A DNA stretch of 53,667 nt from Hyphomicrobiales bacterium (GCA_900470095.1 UBZM01000039.1:1-53667); one strand, 5' to 3'; positions 1-8,841 are shown, numbered from the stretch's first letter. Notes: generated from the letters alone by a model not told the origin. Translations and numbers: made by a program.

Positions 1-1
1 G

Positions 2-67
2 CCTCCGCCGTTCCACCAGTTCGAGACCCTGCCGCGCATCGTCGGCTCGGACCACTGGGATCGATAG
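2..67 (+). CDS. 3' end of a gene entering from the left edge
   Basis: Frame 2 is open from the window edge to a TAG at 65-67 and encodes a 21-residue tail (PPPFHQFETLPRIVGSDHWD then R). The residue composition looks like a real protein end, but there is too little to assign a family. The next gene-like sequence is on the other strand, so this gene ends here. The reading frame is the only evidence. Confidence 0.3.
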   Translation, partial: PPPFHQFETLPRIVGSDHWDR

Positions 68-174
68 TTCGTCCATCGTAGATCCAACGGCCGCTGCGCC
101 GCGTGTGACGTGGTCCGAAGCTGAAACGCACTGCCACTACCCGGGCGGATAGCCGAGAGCCTCCACACGGGCGC

Positions 175-291
175 TCACCTGATAAGAGGGAGCACGGTCG
201 CCGCAGCGATTACAACGACGATCGCCGCCCGGATCAGTACCACATGACAACGGGTAAATGTCTCGTCGGACGATTTTGACTGCGCTTCCAT
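175..291 (-). CDS. Small single-span membrane protein (38 aa)
   Basis: A 38-residue ORF with a polar N-terminus (MEAQSKSSDETFTRCH) followed by one hydrophobic segment (LIRAAIVVVIAAATVLPLI) that runs almost to the C-terminus. This is the layout of a tail-anchored or single-pass inner-membrane peptide. The start was chosen at 291 because a GGAGGAG ribosome site (298-304) lies 6 nt upstream; a longer in-frame start at 399 has no such site. No family is recognised and no EcfG-type promoter is seen. Function unknown. Confidence 0.5.
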   Translation of the reverse strand: MEAQSKSSDETFTRCHVVLIRAAIVVVIAAATVLPLIR

Positions 292-1200
292 GCGCAACTC
301 CTCCACGCGGCAAGTCAGGCTTGCGCAAATGCGGGGGAGCAACAAGCGGAAACGCGCCAATCGGGCGCGAACAACCGGTTGCCGTGGCTCAAACGGCACA
401 CCGTGGGATGTGAAAAGCGAGGCATAGTGTTGCCGCGATTGTAGGAAAAGTTCCGCAATCCAATAAGCGCCGCCCGGCCCCCACCGGGCGGCGCTTCGCT
501 TTCAACCATACCGAGAAGCTGGGTTCTAGCGACGGAGGGCAATGCAATGCTCCCTGCAAGGGCGCCACTTCGGCGATTGATTCGCTCTGAAGTGAAACCT
601 GTCCCTGGTTCGCAACCGGCTGGTTGATCTGTGTCTCGCCGGCCCCCTCGCGTCCCTTATGTCGGACCTGCTAGCGGAACGTGCAGAGCTCACTCGGTCG
701 TCGTGCTGGGGAGCGATGAGCACCTCGATTGCAGGAAGGAAGAGCTTCCGGAGTTGGCCCATCGCCGACGCCCGGAAGGTCTGCTGCCAGGACGTCCAAC
801 GAGCGGGCCGACCGGCGAGCATCATTTGCTCGCGCCGGGACACGGGCCTGGCGAATGGCAGGCCTCCGTCGGCAAGGCTTCAGTTAGAAGGCCTTGGGCC
901 CGGGTCCTGCGATCCGACCCAAGGCAAGTCTCAGTGTCCAGCTGCGGCTCCGAGCAGATAATCCTTCTGCAACGGCCATCGTCTTTGCATCAGCTTTCGC
1001 CGCACGCTTGAAACCGGAAGCGAAGGCACTGGCGAAAACCTGAAGACAGGAATGGCGAGGATGCCACCGGTGACTGTGATGTCCGTCACAGTCACCTGAC
1101 AGAGCTGCGCAGAGGATCGCGCCGCATCGAAGTCTTCGACCGAGCCGTACCGCGCCGCCGGTCGACCACGCGGTTCATCGCACCAACCGGGGTACTCGCC
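292..1200. other. Long stretch without a convincing gene
   Basis: Overlapping ORFs of 60-130 codons occur on both strands (largest at 526-843 minus and 631-1011 plus). They are Arg/Ser-rich, lack good ribosome sites and match no family I know. I see no repeat, RNA gene or clear promoter. It may be degraded coding DNA. Confidence 0.4.
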
Positions 1201-1995
1201 ATGCGCAAGGCCACGATCCTTCTTTATGGCCTTCTGTCATACGCCTTCTTCTTCGTAACCTTCATCTATGCGATCGGCTTCGTCGGCGGGCTTTTCGTGC
1301 CGAAGGGGATCGATGACGGACCGGCAATGTCGGTGGTGCAGGCTGTCCTCCTCGACCTCGCATTGCTGTCGCTTTTCGCGATCCAGCATAGCGTGATGGC
1401 TCGTCCATGGTTCAAGCGCTGGTGGCTCGGCTGGATCGATCCGGCGCTGGAGCGGCCAACCTATGTGCTGCTCGCGACGGCTGCCCTGGCGCTCTTGCTA
1501 TGGCAGTGGCGGCCTTTGCCGCAGCTCGTCTGGAGCGTGACCGACCCGACGCTGTCGACCGCTCTGACCGCGCTGTCCCTGTTCGGCTGGCTGTTCGTCC
1601 TGCTCTCGACCTTCATGATCAGCCATTTCGAGCTGTTTGGACTGAAGCAGGTGTTCATGCGGTTTTCAGGGCGCGGCATGCCCGCGGCCGAGTTCCGGAC
1701 GCCAGGCCTCTACAGGCTCGTTCGGCATCCGATCTATCTCGGCTTCATCATTGCCTTCTGGGCGGCGCCCGTCATGAGCCAGGGCCATCTGCTCTTCGCG
1801 GCAGTGACGACCGCCTACATCCTGGTCGGCATCATGCTGGAGGAGCGCGATCTGATCGCACTCTTCGGCGACGACTACCGGCGTTACCGCGAGCGGGTCT
1901 CCATGCTCCTGCCGGTTTGGCGCAAAGGTGCTGTGCGGCACAGCCATTTCGCATCAGCCCAGACACATGATGCGAGGCAAGAATGGCCACGCTGA
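1201..1995 (+). CDS. mddA: MddA/NnrU-type membrane methyltransferase
   Basis: A 264-residue polytopic membrane protein with about six hydrophobic segments. The C-terminal half carries the isoprenylcysteine methyltransferase-like signature: RHPIYLG at about 175-181 and EERDLI...YRRYRERV from about 214. These mark the S-adenosylmethionine-binding half of the NnrU/PEMT/MddA superfamily. The length fits methanethiol S-methyltransferase (MddA), which makes dimethyl sulfide from methanethiol. Substrate assignment within this superfamily is unsure, so the symbol is tentative. The gene stands alone. The start follows a weak GGGG ribosome site. The last 30 residues (after LLPVWRKG) look like a non-conserved extension. 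Confidence 0.7.
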   Translation: MRKATILLYGLLSYAFFFVTFIYAIGFVGGLFVPKGIDDGPAMSVVQAVLLDLALLSLFAIQHSVMARPWFKRWWLGWIDPALERPTYVLLATAALALLLWQWRPLPQLVWSVTDPTLSTALTALSLFGWLFVLLSTFMISHFELFGLKQVFMRFSGRGMPAAEFRTPGLYRLVRHPIYLGFIIAFWAAPVMSQGHLLFAAVTTAYILVGIMLEERDLIALFGDDYRRYRERVSMLLPVWRKGAVRHSHFASAQTHDARQEWPR

Positions 1996-2632
1996 CTGTG
2001 GACAGCTCTCGCCGCTGGCTGGTGGTCGGCTCGGCCGCCAGGCGCATGGGCGAACGCAGTTTGTGACGTTCCGACGGTAGCGCGTTGGTTGAAGTTGGCG
2101 TCGCGCCGCCCTGCACGAAACGGGCAAGGAACGTGCGCGATGCCATTTCAGCAGGATCGCCCGACGCATCGGCGGCAGATGGCGGCATAATGTCGGCTTC
2201 GCCGGCGTCTTGGTTCGGCAATGTGTCTGTCGTCGCGACCGAGGCCGCCCACGCGGAACTGTGAATGTCCGGTTCCGGGCAGCGCGCCAAGTTCCGCTAT
2301 TGGCGCGACCCAGGCCCCTTCAGTCGACCTGGAGGAACGTCAGCAAGCCACCCGCCCGCGACTTTCGGAACGTCCGGTAATGCGCAATGTCCCGGCGGGC
2401 CCAGGAGCCGATGAGGACGGCGCCTTCAACGCGTCACCGAAATTTTCGGAAACACCGAGAAGCCTGGAACCTAGGCCTCAGGTGGCCTTTACTGCCTAAT
2501 TCCGCATTTTTAGGGAGTGTGAGCCCGATCGCAGGCTTCGGGAAGGCGGGAGCTACCCTGCTGTCGCTTTCGCGCCAATGAGGGCGGCGGGGCGGCGAGT
2601 ACTCCAGTTCCCGATGATAGGACGCCTTTCAA
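1996..2632. other. Intergenic stretch, no supported gene
   Basis: About 640 bases between mddA and the 3' end of the SRAP gene. Short open frames exist on the plus strand (2070-2263, 2221-2499), with no ribosome site and no recognisable protein. They may be worn-out coding sequence. No terminator hairpin with a T-run was found after mddA. Confidence 0.4.
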
Positions 2633-3400
2633 TCACAGCAGCGCCGCCTGCAAGGGCTCCAGATCCGCCTTCGGCTCCGGAGGGTCCTTCTTCTCCCCCC
2701 GCGAGACGATCTGCAACGCTCCATCCGGCAGCGGTCTTTGAAGGCCCTTCGCGATTTCCCAAGGTGACGACATCCAGAGATCCAAGTCGACCGGATTGGT
2801 CAGAATCACCGGCATTGCCTTCGGATGGATCGGCTGCACCTCGGCGTTCGGCTCCGTGGTGAGGAAGGCGAACACGTCGATCGTCTCTTCGCCGGTCTTC
2901 ACCTTGCGGACGCTCGTCCATTGCGGCGCCCAGATCCCGGCGAAGAAGGCGAGCGGGCGGTCCTCGTCGAGTGCAAACCAGACATCGCCGCCGGCCTCGC
3001 GGTTGAATTCGCTGAAGGCCGTGAAGGGCACCAGGCAACGGTTGTCGACACCGAGCCAGCGTTTCCAGTGGGCGCTCCAGGTATTGCGGACATCTGTCGT
3101 GCCGCTATCGGGTTCCATGCGCAGGAGCTGGTCGAAATCGACGTCCTTGCCCTTGGCGCGCAGCTTGTCGGCCCGCTTAGTTGCGGCATCGAGCTGCGCC
3201 TTTCGGGATGACGGCATCCCCCAGCGCACCATCGCCAGTTCCGGCTGATCCACCCCCGCGACATTGCGGATGATCGGCGCGGGATAGTCGGGAAAAATCC
3301 CCTGTTGCGGCGGCAAGTTGGTGACGGGAACATTGAAGGGCTTGGCAAAGAGCTGACGCATGGCGTCGACGCTGCGCGTGAAGCTGTAGAGATTGCAAAT
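2633..3400 (-). CDS. SOS response-associated peptidase (SRAP/YedK/HMCES family), apparent ATT start
   Basis: SRAP proteins shield abasic sites in single-stranded DNA by linking their Cys2 to the site. The family begins M-C-N-L-Y. Here the codons TGC AAT CTC TAC are intact directly after ATT at 3400-3398, and an in-frame TAA lies four codons upstream of TGC, so no ATG can supply Met1 before the Cys. With ATT as start the protein has 255 residues. Other family residues are present: an Asn in RNTW at about 106, Glu131 in AFSEF, and His192 in IHPKAMPVIL. The first ATG (3361) would remove the catalytic Cys. The gene follows the stop of its upstream neighbour by 9 nt, suggesting coupled translation. 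Either a rare ATT start is used or the gene has lost its start. Confidence 0.8.
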   Translation of the reverse strand: MCNLYSFTRSVDAMRQLFAKPFNVPVTNLPPQQGIFPDYPAPIIRNVAGVDQPELAMVRWGMPSSRKAQLDAATKRADKLRAKGKDVDFDQLLRMEPDSGTTDVRNTWSAHWKRWLGVDNRCLVPFTAFSEFNREAGGDVWFALDEDRPLAFFAGIWAPQWTSVRKVKTGEETIDVFAFLTTEPNAEVQPIHPKAMPVILTNPVDLDLWMSSPWEIAKGLQRPLPDGALQIVSRGEKKDPPEPKADLEPLQAALL

Positions 3401-3409
3401 GCGCCGAGG

Positions 3410-3748
3410 TTAGTTCGGGTGCAATTCGCCGTCACCCCCCTCCCCTTGGTCGTTCTCATCGCCAAAGATCTCGCGTGTCATCAGCCGGAAGTCTTCGTCG
3501 AGGAAGGCGTCGTCCTCGCTCGCCCTTTCGAGCTCAGCCGGGGGAACGATCTCGCCGCCGAACTCTGCCTGGAACTCGAGCGCACGGACAGACGTCTTGA
3601 AGGCGACCCGGATGCCGTCATCGCTGCGCAGCCCGTCATAGGTTTTGAACGGCGCGTTGTGGTCCGCGCACCATTCGGCGAACCGGCTGAAACAGATGCC
3701 ACGCTCGCCGAACGTCGCGATCTCAACCTGATACGGCCATTCACTCAT
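3410..3748 (-). CDS. Conserved hypothetical protein upstream of SRAP
   Basis: A 112-residue acidic soluble protein with a Cys/aromatic-rich first third (ERGICFSRFAEWCADHNAPF) and an acidic C-terminus (EDDAFLDEDF, then a GD/GE tail). The start at 3748 has a GGAGG site 8 nt upstream; the frame opens farther but without a site. Its stop (3410-3412) is 9 nt from the SRAP start, so the two form an operon and translation of SRAP may depend on it. No signal peptide or membrane segment. Family not recognised. Confidence 0.65.
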   Translation of the reverse strand: MSEWPYQVEIATFGERGICFSRFAEWCADHNAPFKTYDGLRSDDGIRVAFKTSVRALEFQAEFGGEIVPPAELERASEDDAFLDEDFRLMTREIFGDENDQGEGGDGELHPN

Positions 3749-3998
3749 CGCCGCCTCCAACTCTTCGTGGTGACTGCTTCTTCTACTCGGTAGCAGTTCA
3801 CCTTTGCCGCCATCGATCACTGCCGACCCGCCCAAGATTGTTGGGCGCCCTTCGCCTGATCACGACCCGCGGGTAGTGCATCGGGTCCGTCGATTTTGAC
3901 GGCAGAGTTGTCGCTTCCTCGGCATCGGATGCTGACATTTGACTCGCCCTCAAACGAGAACAGAAATAGAACATCCAAGCGACACAGGGAGTCAAGCC

Positions 3999-4250
3999 AT
4001 GATCGTCAGTACCTTCATCATCCAAGAATTCGTGACCCGCCGGAAACGGCTGGTGCCGGGCAACAAGACGCCCGCCAAGACCAAACACCATGCGTTGCGC
4101 GATGCGGAGCGGTTGGCAAGCCGGGCGGAAGGCGTTGCCGTCATCCATGTCGTCGCCGATGACGAGACCAGCGAGGTCAGCTCGATCGAGGTTCTCGCCC
4201 GCCACGGCGCGATACCCGAGGAATTCGAGGAAGGCATCAGGGCCGCCTGA
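3999..4250 (+). CDS. Small conserved hypothetical protein (83 aa)
   Basis: An 83-residue protein starting MIVSTFIIQEFVTRRKRLVP. A basic patch is followed by a Val-rich strand (GVAVIHVVADDETSEVSSIEVLARHG) and an acidic end. The alternation suggests a compact alpha/beta fold. The start at 3999 has AGGGAG about 8 nt upstream; an upstream in-frame ATG (3939) has none. Transcribed away from the SRAP operon. No family name can be given. Confidence 0.6.
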   Translation: MIVSTFIIQEFVTRRKRLVPGNKTPAKTKHHALRDAERLASRAEGVAVIHVVADDETSEVSSIEVLARHGAIPEEFEEGIRAA

Positions 4251-4579
4251 GATGAGCCGCCCCAAATGCGAGATCCCCGCGCGAACATCGACGGCCCCCG
4301 CTCCATCGGGTTCAGATCCTGGTGCCCGGGACGGGCCTCGGGCGCTTCCCGGGATGCGATGCTGGAATGGTGTCGAAAAGATCGCGATTGGCGGTCGCGC
4401 CCGTATTCAATAGGCGGTCGGTCCTATGGCCGGTTTTGCGCCACGGGGCTGTCGATGCCGATGCCGTCGCGGCGGCATTCGGAGGGGAGCGACTGCACGT
4501 TGAAGAGCGCGCGAAATCCTATTGAAACCGGTACGCGTCGCGATAAATTTCTGGCATCAGCCACGGAAGGAGAAATCCG
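4251..4579. other. Intergenic, nothing recognised
   Basis: About 330 bases with only short Arg-rich frames. It leads into the ribosome site of the next remnant at 4565-4575. No palindrome, promoter match or RNA gene was seen. Confidence 0.4.
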
Positions 4580-4773
4580 ATGACCGCGGTTCCCCAACTC
4601 AAACCGGAAACGCCGACCGTCTCCCTTACCTGCCATGAGGATTACCGATTTGCGCTTCAGCGCATCGGCGAGATCGAGGATACGAAGCCGAATTCGGTCG
4701 AGGCTCTCGAACTAACATGCTCAAGGCCGCAATCGCGGCCTACGAGGAGCGGGAGGGGATGAACGGTGGATGA
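4580..4773 (+). pseudogene. HigA-like antitoxin N-terminal remnant, frameshifted
   Basis: The ORF starts well (GGAAGGAG 6 nt before ATG 4580) and reads through TCHEDYRFALQRIGEIED to SVEALEL. It then leaves the expected frame. One base over, the sequence continues MLKAAIAAYEEREGMNGG and stops at 4773. Together they resemble the N-terminal part of HigA-type antitoxins (DYxxALxxIxEL...ExLxxLVxAYExxH), without the HTH that would follow. One base appears missing near 4713-4716. No toxin gene lies beside it. Probably a remnant, or a truncated stand-alone protein with a sequencing error. Confidence 0.55.
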
Positions 4774-4826
4774 CTCTCCCGCACGTCTCCGGATGTCTTC
4801 GGCGCGGTCGAGCGCGTGTGCCTCTG

Positions 4827-5072
4827 CTAGGCAACGAGGCGGCCACACTCCCGCGCTGCCTCCTCGAACGCCTCCCGCGCATCGCCGACGGTCCCGCCGC
4901 CGTTGAGCACAGCAGTGCAGGCGCGCACAGCGTCCTGCCACTTCGGGCCCGCGCCTAGCGCTTTCCAGGCAAGCAAGAACTCCGCAGCTCGCTCGACGTG
5001 GGTGACAGAATAGGTCACTTCAGGCCGGTCGGCTTGAACGACAACCGGCGGGCTGAACCAGTGCATCGACAT
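4827..5072 (-). CDS. DUF982 family protein
   Basis: An 81-residue protein matching the rhizobial DUF982 family. It has the MHWFSPPVVV opening, then the ERAAEFLLAW, WQDAVRACTAVLNG and ARxAFEEAARECG segments that give one alpha/beta domain. The molecular role of the family is unknown; copies are frequent in Hyphomicrobiales accessory regions. A perfect EcfG-type promoter lies 28-53 nt upstream and would give a leader of about 21 nt, so general-stress induction is predicted. A second in-frame ATG is two codons in; the upstream GGA makes either plausible. Confidence 0.8.
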   Translation of the reverse strand: MSMHWFSPPVVVQADRPEVTYSVTHVERAAEFLLAWKALGAGPKWQDAVRACTAVLNGGGTVGDAREAFEEAARECGRLVA

Positions 5073-5099
5073 GGTACATTCCGCGCTCCTGATCGCCAG

Positions 5100-5125
5100 A
5101 ACGCAAATAGGCGCCCCGCAGTTCC
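5100..5125 (-). promoter_or_regulatory. EcfG-type promoter for the DUF982 gene
   Basis: On the minus strand GGAAC (5125-5121), 17 nt spacer, CGTT (5103-5100). This matches the alphaproteobacterial general-stress sigma consensus exactly. The predicted start of transcription is near 5093, about 21 nt before the DUF982 ATG. Confidence 0.7.
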
Positions 5126-5141
5126 CTTGGAACGACCGGCG

Positions 5142-6178
5142 CTACTCCTCATCCAGGCTGAGAACAGCCGCCGCATCGGCGACGTCGCGCAGCCCCTTTT
5201 ACGACGCGTGCCGCAGTTTCTGGTCGTTGGTCCAGCCGCGGAATTCGATCTCCGCCACCAGTGACGGCGACACCCAGCGCGTCCTCTTTCTCGTCAGTTT
5301 CAGCGCAGGCTTATCGATCAGGAGCGCGTCGAGCTGCTTTCGCAGCGCGGTCGCAGTGCGATCGGTAAACCCGGTCCCTACGCCGCCGACATAGGTCATC
5401 CGGTTGCGCTTCCAGGCGGCGAGCATAAGCCGGCCGATACCGCCCAACGCAGACGGCGACGGCTCATAGCCGATGATGAAGAACCCTTCCGACTGGACGC
5501 ATTTGATCTTCCGCCACTCGCCGCCCCGACCGGATCGGTACGGCGCATCCCGGCGCTTCGCGATGATCCCCTCGAGGCCCAGCTTGCAGGCCAGGGTCAG
5601 GAAGGCGTCGCCATCGGCGTCAACCTCTTCGCTGAGCATGATCCCCGGAGCGGCGCCCTGGATCACCGGGGCCAGTAAGTTGCGGCGCTCGGTCAGGGAC
5701 ATGCTCCGAAGATCTTGGCCATTGAGGTACAGGGTATCAAACGCGAACATCACCGCGAGACCAGCGTTGCGTTTTCCGCCACGGCCGCCGAGCGCGTCCT
5801 AAGGGCCGAGAAATCCGACCGGCCTTGCTCATCCAGAACGACAGCCTCGCCGTCCAGGATGGCGCTATAGACCCGCAGAACCTTTGTTGCCTCGGCTATG
5901 GTCGGGAATCGATGGGTCCAGTCATGACCGCCGCGGGTCAGGATTCGAACCTTGCCTGGCTGGATATGGATGGAGATGCGGTACCCGTCCCATTTGACCT
6001 CATAGGTCCAGTTATCGCCCTCTGGCGGCCTGGTCGCGAGCTTGGCCACGCAGGGCTCCACCCTGTCGGGCATCGGGTCCTCAGGAGGCTCGGTTGGCGC
6101 GGATCTGGCGGCCTGCTGACGACTCCGCTCTTCAGAGTTGAGAAACCTGGTCCGGTCCGCAAGATACGACGCGCGCAC
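5142..6178 (-). pseudogene. ligD: LigD-type ATP-dependent DNA ligase, frameshifted and prematurely stopped
   Basis: This is the ligase domain of bacterial non-homologous end joining. The 5' part carries the nucleotidyl-lysine motif EVKWDGYR, followed by LTRGGHDWTHRFP and ILDGEAVVLDEQGRSDFSAL. It then runs out of frame near 5793-5798. One base over, ALGGRGGKRN continues into MFAFDTLYLNG, LACKLGLEGIIAKR and YRSGRGGEWRKIKC. A TAA at 5199-5201 interrupts the end; beyond it KGLRDVADAAAVLSLDEE reads in frame to a TAG at 5142. No polymerase or phosphoesterase domain is attached. A GTG at 6178 fits the promoter spacing; ATG 6073 with GAGGA is the alternative start. Two independent lesions argue that it is inactive. 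Confidence 0.85.
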
Positions 6179-6205
6179 ACAACAGCTACTCCACCACGGG
6201 CAGAG

Positions 6206-6230
6206 AACGCGGCCCCGGAAGATTCGTTCC
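6206..6230 (-). promoter_or_regulatory. EcfG-type promoter for the ligase pseudogene
   Basis: On the minus strand GGAAC (6230-6226), 16 nt spacer, CGTT (6209-6206): a perfect match. Transcription would begin near 6199, just before the GTG at 6178. General-stress control of NHEJ genes is known in rhizobia, so placement before a LigD-type gene is meaningful although the gene is broken. Confidence 0.65.
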
Positions 6231-6304
6231 GCGGCACGAGCTCCGAGCCAGTGATGGCGCCCGGAGAATCCGATCACGAGGTCGGCACCCGGGAGAACCT
6301 CCGG

Positions 6305-6451
6305 CTAGGCGTTGAGTTCGGACAGGACTGACGGAATCGGCAGGAACCATCGCTTGGTTGTTTTGTTCTCCGAAGGGGCCGGTGGCGAAGCTGGCGAGAC
6401 CGCCTTCAACGAGGCGGCAACGGAGCGGAAGCGCTCAACGTCGAGCTGCAT
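6305..6451 (-). CDS. Short hypothetical ORF (48 aa)
   Basis: A 48-residue frame beginning MQLDVERFRSVAASLKAV and ending RWFLPIPSVLSELNA. The codons look used (G/C third positions), and the same frame stays coding-like upstream (RVDLRPDDPASSYG) without a start. This may be the tail of a gene whose 5' end was lost by frameshift near 6500. No clear ribosome site at the ATG. Not identified. Confidence 0.3.
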   Translation of the reverse strand: MQLDVERFRSVAASLKAVSPASPPAPSENKTTKRWFLPIPSVLSELNA

Positions 6452-6612
6452 GCCGTACGAGCTGGCCGGATCGTCGGGACGGAGGTCTACCCGCCCGTCC
6501 GGGAGGCTTCGTCGAGGATGACGGAGCGGCCCGCGCGGGAGTGTGAATTCTTCCCGATCCGATTAGCGCGCCCCCTCTTCTGAGCGAGAAGCACAATTAC
6601 GAAGGAGCCAAC

Positions 6613-7980
6613 ATGTTTCGCAGCGTCAATCCTGCAACCGGCGACGAGATCGCTACCTATCCCGAACTGACCGCCCCGGAGCTGGAGAGCAAGATCGCCA
6701 AGGCGGAGGCGGCCTTTCGGCACTGGCGTGCGAGGCCGATCGCGGAGCGCGCCGCATTGCTGGAAAAGATCGCCGAGCACTACGAGGCGAACAGCGAAAA
6801 ACTTGCTGTGATGGCTGTTCGGGAGATGGGCAAGACCCATGCATCGGCCATTGCCGAGGTGCAGAAGAGCGCCGCGGCCTTCCGTCACTACGCGCAGAAC
6901 GGCCCCGCGATGCTCAAGCCGACCGAAATCGCCATGGCGAGCGGCGGCCGCGCGGAGGTGCGCTACCTGCCGCAGGGCCCTGTCCTGGCGATCATGCCTT
7001 GGAACTTCCCCTACTGGCAGGCCGTCCGCTTCCTTGCGCCAACGATCCTGGCGGGCAATGTCGCCTTGCTAAAGCACGCGAGCATCGTCCAGGGCGTCGC
7101 CGGGCTGATGGAGGAGATGGCCATCGCCGCCGGCGCGCCTGATGGCTTGTTTCAGAACCTTGCCATCAAGTCCTCCGCCGTCGCCAGCCTGATCGCGGAT
7201 GATCGCATCGTCGCGGTTACGCTGACGGGTAGCGAGGCTGCCGGGCGGGCCGTGGCCGAGCAGGCCGGCGCGGCGCTGAAGAAGGTCGTACTCGAACTCG
7301 GCGGTTCCGACCCCTTCATCGTCATGCCGTCGGCCGATCTCGACGCGGCGGTGAAACAGGCCGTGACGGCCCGCATCCAGAACAGTGGCCAGTCGTGCAT
7401 TTGCGGCAAGCGGATGATCGTCCATGCCGACATCTACGAGACATTCCGCGAGAAGTTCTCTGCGGCGATGCAGGCCGTGAAGGCGGGGGACCCGATGGAC
7501 GCGGCGTCAAACATGGGCCCGCTGTCGAGCTTGGAGCAACGCGAGACGGTCCTCGGCCAGCTCGCCGCGGCGAAGGCGGCGGGCGCCAAGCTTCTGTTCG
7601 GCGGCGAGGCGCTGCCCGGCAAAGGCGCCTATATGTCAGCGGGGATATTGGTCGACGTACCGCTCGATGGAGATCTCATGAGAGAGGAGATCTTCGGCCC
7701 CATTGCGATGTTGTTCAGGGCTGAGGACATCGACGACGCGATCCGGATCGCCAATGCCATTCCCTATGGATTGGGCTCGTCCGTCTGGACGAGTGATGTC
7801 GGGGAACAGGAGCGGTTCGTGCGCGACGTCGAGGCCGGCATGACCGCGATCAACCAGATGCTCGCCTCCTCGCCCGAGGTGCCATTCGGCGGCATGAAGA
7901 CGTCTGGTCACGGCCGAGAACTCGGAGCTCAGGGTCTTCACGAGTTCATGAACCTCAAATCGGTCATGCGGCCGAACTGA
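6613..7980 (+). CDS. NAD(P)-dependent succinate-semialdehyde dehydrogenase family protein
   Basis: A 455-residue soluble aldehyde dehydrogenase oxidising an aldehyde, by family most likely succinate semialdehyde, to the acid. All key parts are present: Asn131 in MPWNFP, the Rossmann loop with GSEAAGRAVAEQAG, catalytic Glu228 in LELGGSDPF, catalytic Cys262 in NSGQSCICGK, EEIFGPI, and PFGGMKTSGHGRELG near the end. The length is usual for the short GabD/Sad group. A GAAGGAG site precedes the ATG. It stands alone, with no GABA transaminase nearby, so a broader aldehyde-detoxifying role is equally possible. Confidence 0.9.
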   Translation: MFRSVNPATGDEIATYPELTAPELESKIAKAEAAFRHWRARPIAERAALLEKIAEHYEANSEKLAVMAVREMGKTHASAIAEVQKSAAAFRHYAQNGPAMLKPTEIAMASGGRAEVRYLPQGPVLAIMPWNFPYWQAVRFLAPTILAGNVALLKHASIVQGVAGLMEEMAIAAGAPDGLFQNLAIKSSAVASLIADDRIVAVTLTGSEAAGRAVAEQAGAALKKVVLELGGSDPFIVMPSADLDAAVKQAVTARIQNSGQSCICGKRMIVHADIYETFREKFSAAMQAVKAGDPMDAASNMGPLSSLEQRETVLGQLAAAKAAGAKLLFGGEALPGKGAYMSAGILVDVPLDGDLMREEIFGPIAMLFRAEDIDDAIRIANAIPYGLGSSVWTSDVGEQERFVRDVEAGMTAINQMLASSPEVPFGGMKTSGHGRELGAQGLHEFMNLKSVMRPN

Positions 7981-8053
7981 GCACACTTCGCTCTCTTTAT
8001 CGATGAGCATTCGGCACGTGATCGATGGGTAAGGCCCCCTGTTCTCTTCTAAC

Positions 8054-8689
8054 ATGCTGGCGGCTGCTGGCGACGTACCAGTGATGCAAAGGGCCCTGAC
8101 GAGTCCAGATGCCTCATTCGCCTGCCTCCTTCGATGCGCGGACGCCGTCGAGCTTGCGAAAGGGCTGATCGGAGCGCTGCTCCTTGTTGACGGTGTGGGT
8201 GGCACGATCGTCGAAACCGAGGCCTATCTTCGTGACGATCCCGCATCACACAGCTATCGCGGCCGCACTCCCGCCAACGCAACGATGTTTGGGGATTCCG
8301 GGCACGCCTATGTCTACCGCTCCTACGGCTTGCATTGGTGTTTCAATGTCGTGGCGGAGGGAAATGGTGCCGTTTTGATCCGCGCGATAGCCCCGGAGGT
8401 CGGCATCGATAAGATGATCATGCGGCGAGGGACGGAGAGAAATCTCTGCTCGGGACCCGGGCGGCTCGCAAGGGCGCTTGGAATAACCGATGTGCACAAC
8501 GGCCTGAGTTTGAGGGAACCTCCTTTCTTCGTTCGAGGCCCCAGTGAAAGGCCCTCAATGGTGAGCGGCACTCGCATAGGCATTTCCAAAGCGCCCGAGC
8601 GGCCCTGGCGCTTCGGTCTGCGTGGTTCACGCTTCTGGAGCCGCCCCTTTGCTCCACAGCAGCTTAGAAACACCGGGAAAACCGACTAG
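8054..8689 (+). CDS. Alkyladenine DNA glycosylase (MPG/AAG type 3-methyladenine glycosylase)
   Basis: Removes alkylated or deaminated purines in base excision repair. The 211-residue protein has the family core: VELAKGLIG, IVETEAYLRDD (catalytic Glu about 54), SHSYRGRTPANATMFG, AYVYRSYGLHWCFNVV, AVLIRAIAPEVG and LCSGPGRLARALGI. Complete compared with the usual 190-220 residues. The start is uncertain: neither 8054 nor the ATG at 8084 has a strong ribosome site. The lone gene lies 73 nt after the aldehyde dehydrogenase and could be read with it. It adds to the DNA-damage theme of the region. Confidence 0.9.
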   Translation: MLAAAGDVPVMQRALTSPDASFACLLRCADAVELAKGLIGALLLVDGVGGTIVETEAYLRDDPASHSYRGRTPANATMFGDSGHAYVYRSYGLHWCFNVVAEGNGAVLIRAIAPEVGIDKMIMRRGTERNLCSGPGRLARALGITDVHNGLSLREPPFFVRGPSERPSMVSGTRIGISKAPERPWRFGLRGSRFWSRPFAPQQLRNTGKTD

Positions 8690-8841
8690 CGGTGATGCCG
8701 GGACTGCCCTTGGGTGGTGAAGAACTCTCGGTCAGGCGCATCCCTCGGGAACATCGGGGCGAGCCAACCATCTCCCCTTGCAAGAGCATCGCGGCACATT
8801 CTGTGGGCGTGGGCTCTGGGAAACCATCGGAGATCTCGAAT

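Noticed and set aside
659..961. 100-codon plus ORF (SFRSWPIADARKV)
   Set aside because: The phrase resembles widely scattered hypothetical ORFs, but overlapping frames, no ribosome site and odd composition leave it unsupported.
6344..6368. GGAAC-N16-TGTT before the aldehyde dehydrogenase
   Set aside because: One mismatch and about 245 nt from the start codon, too far to count as its promoter.
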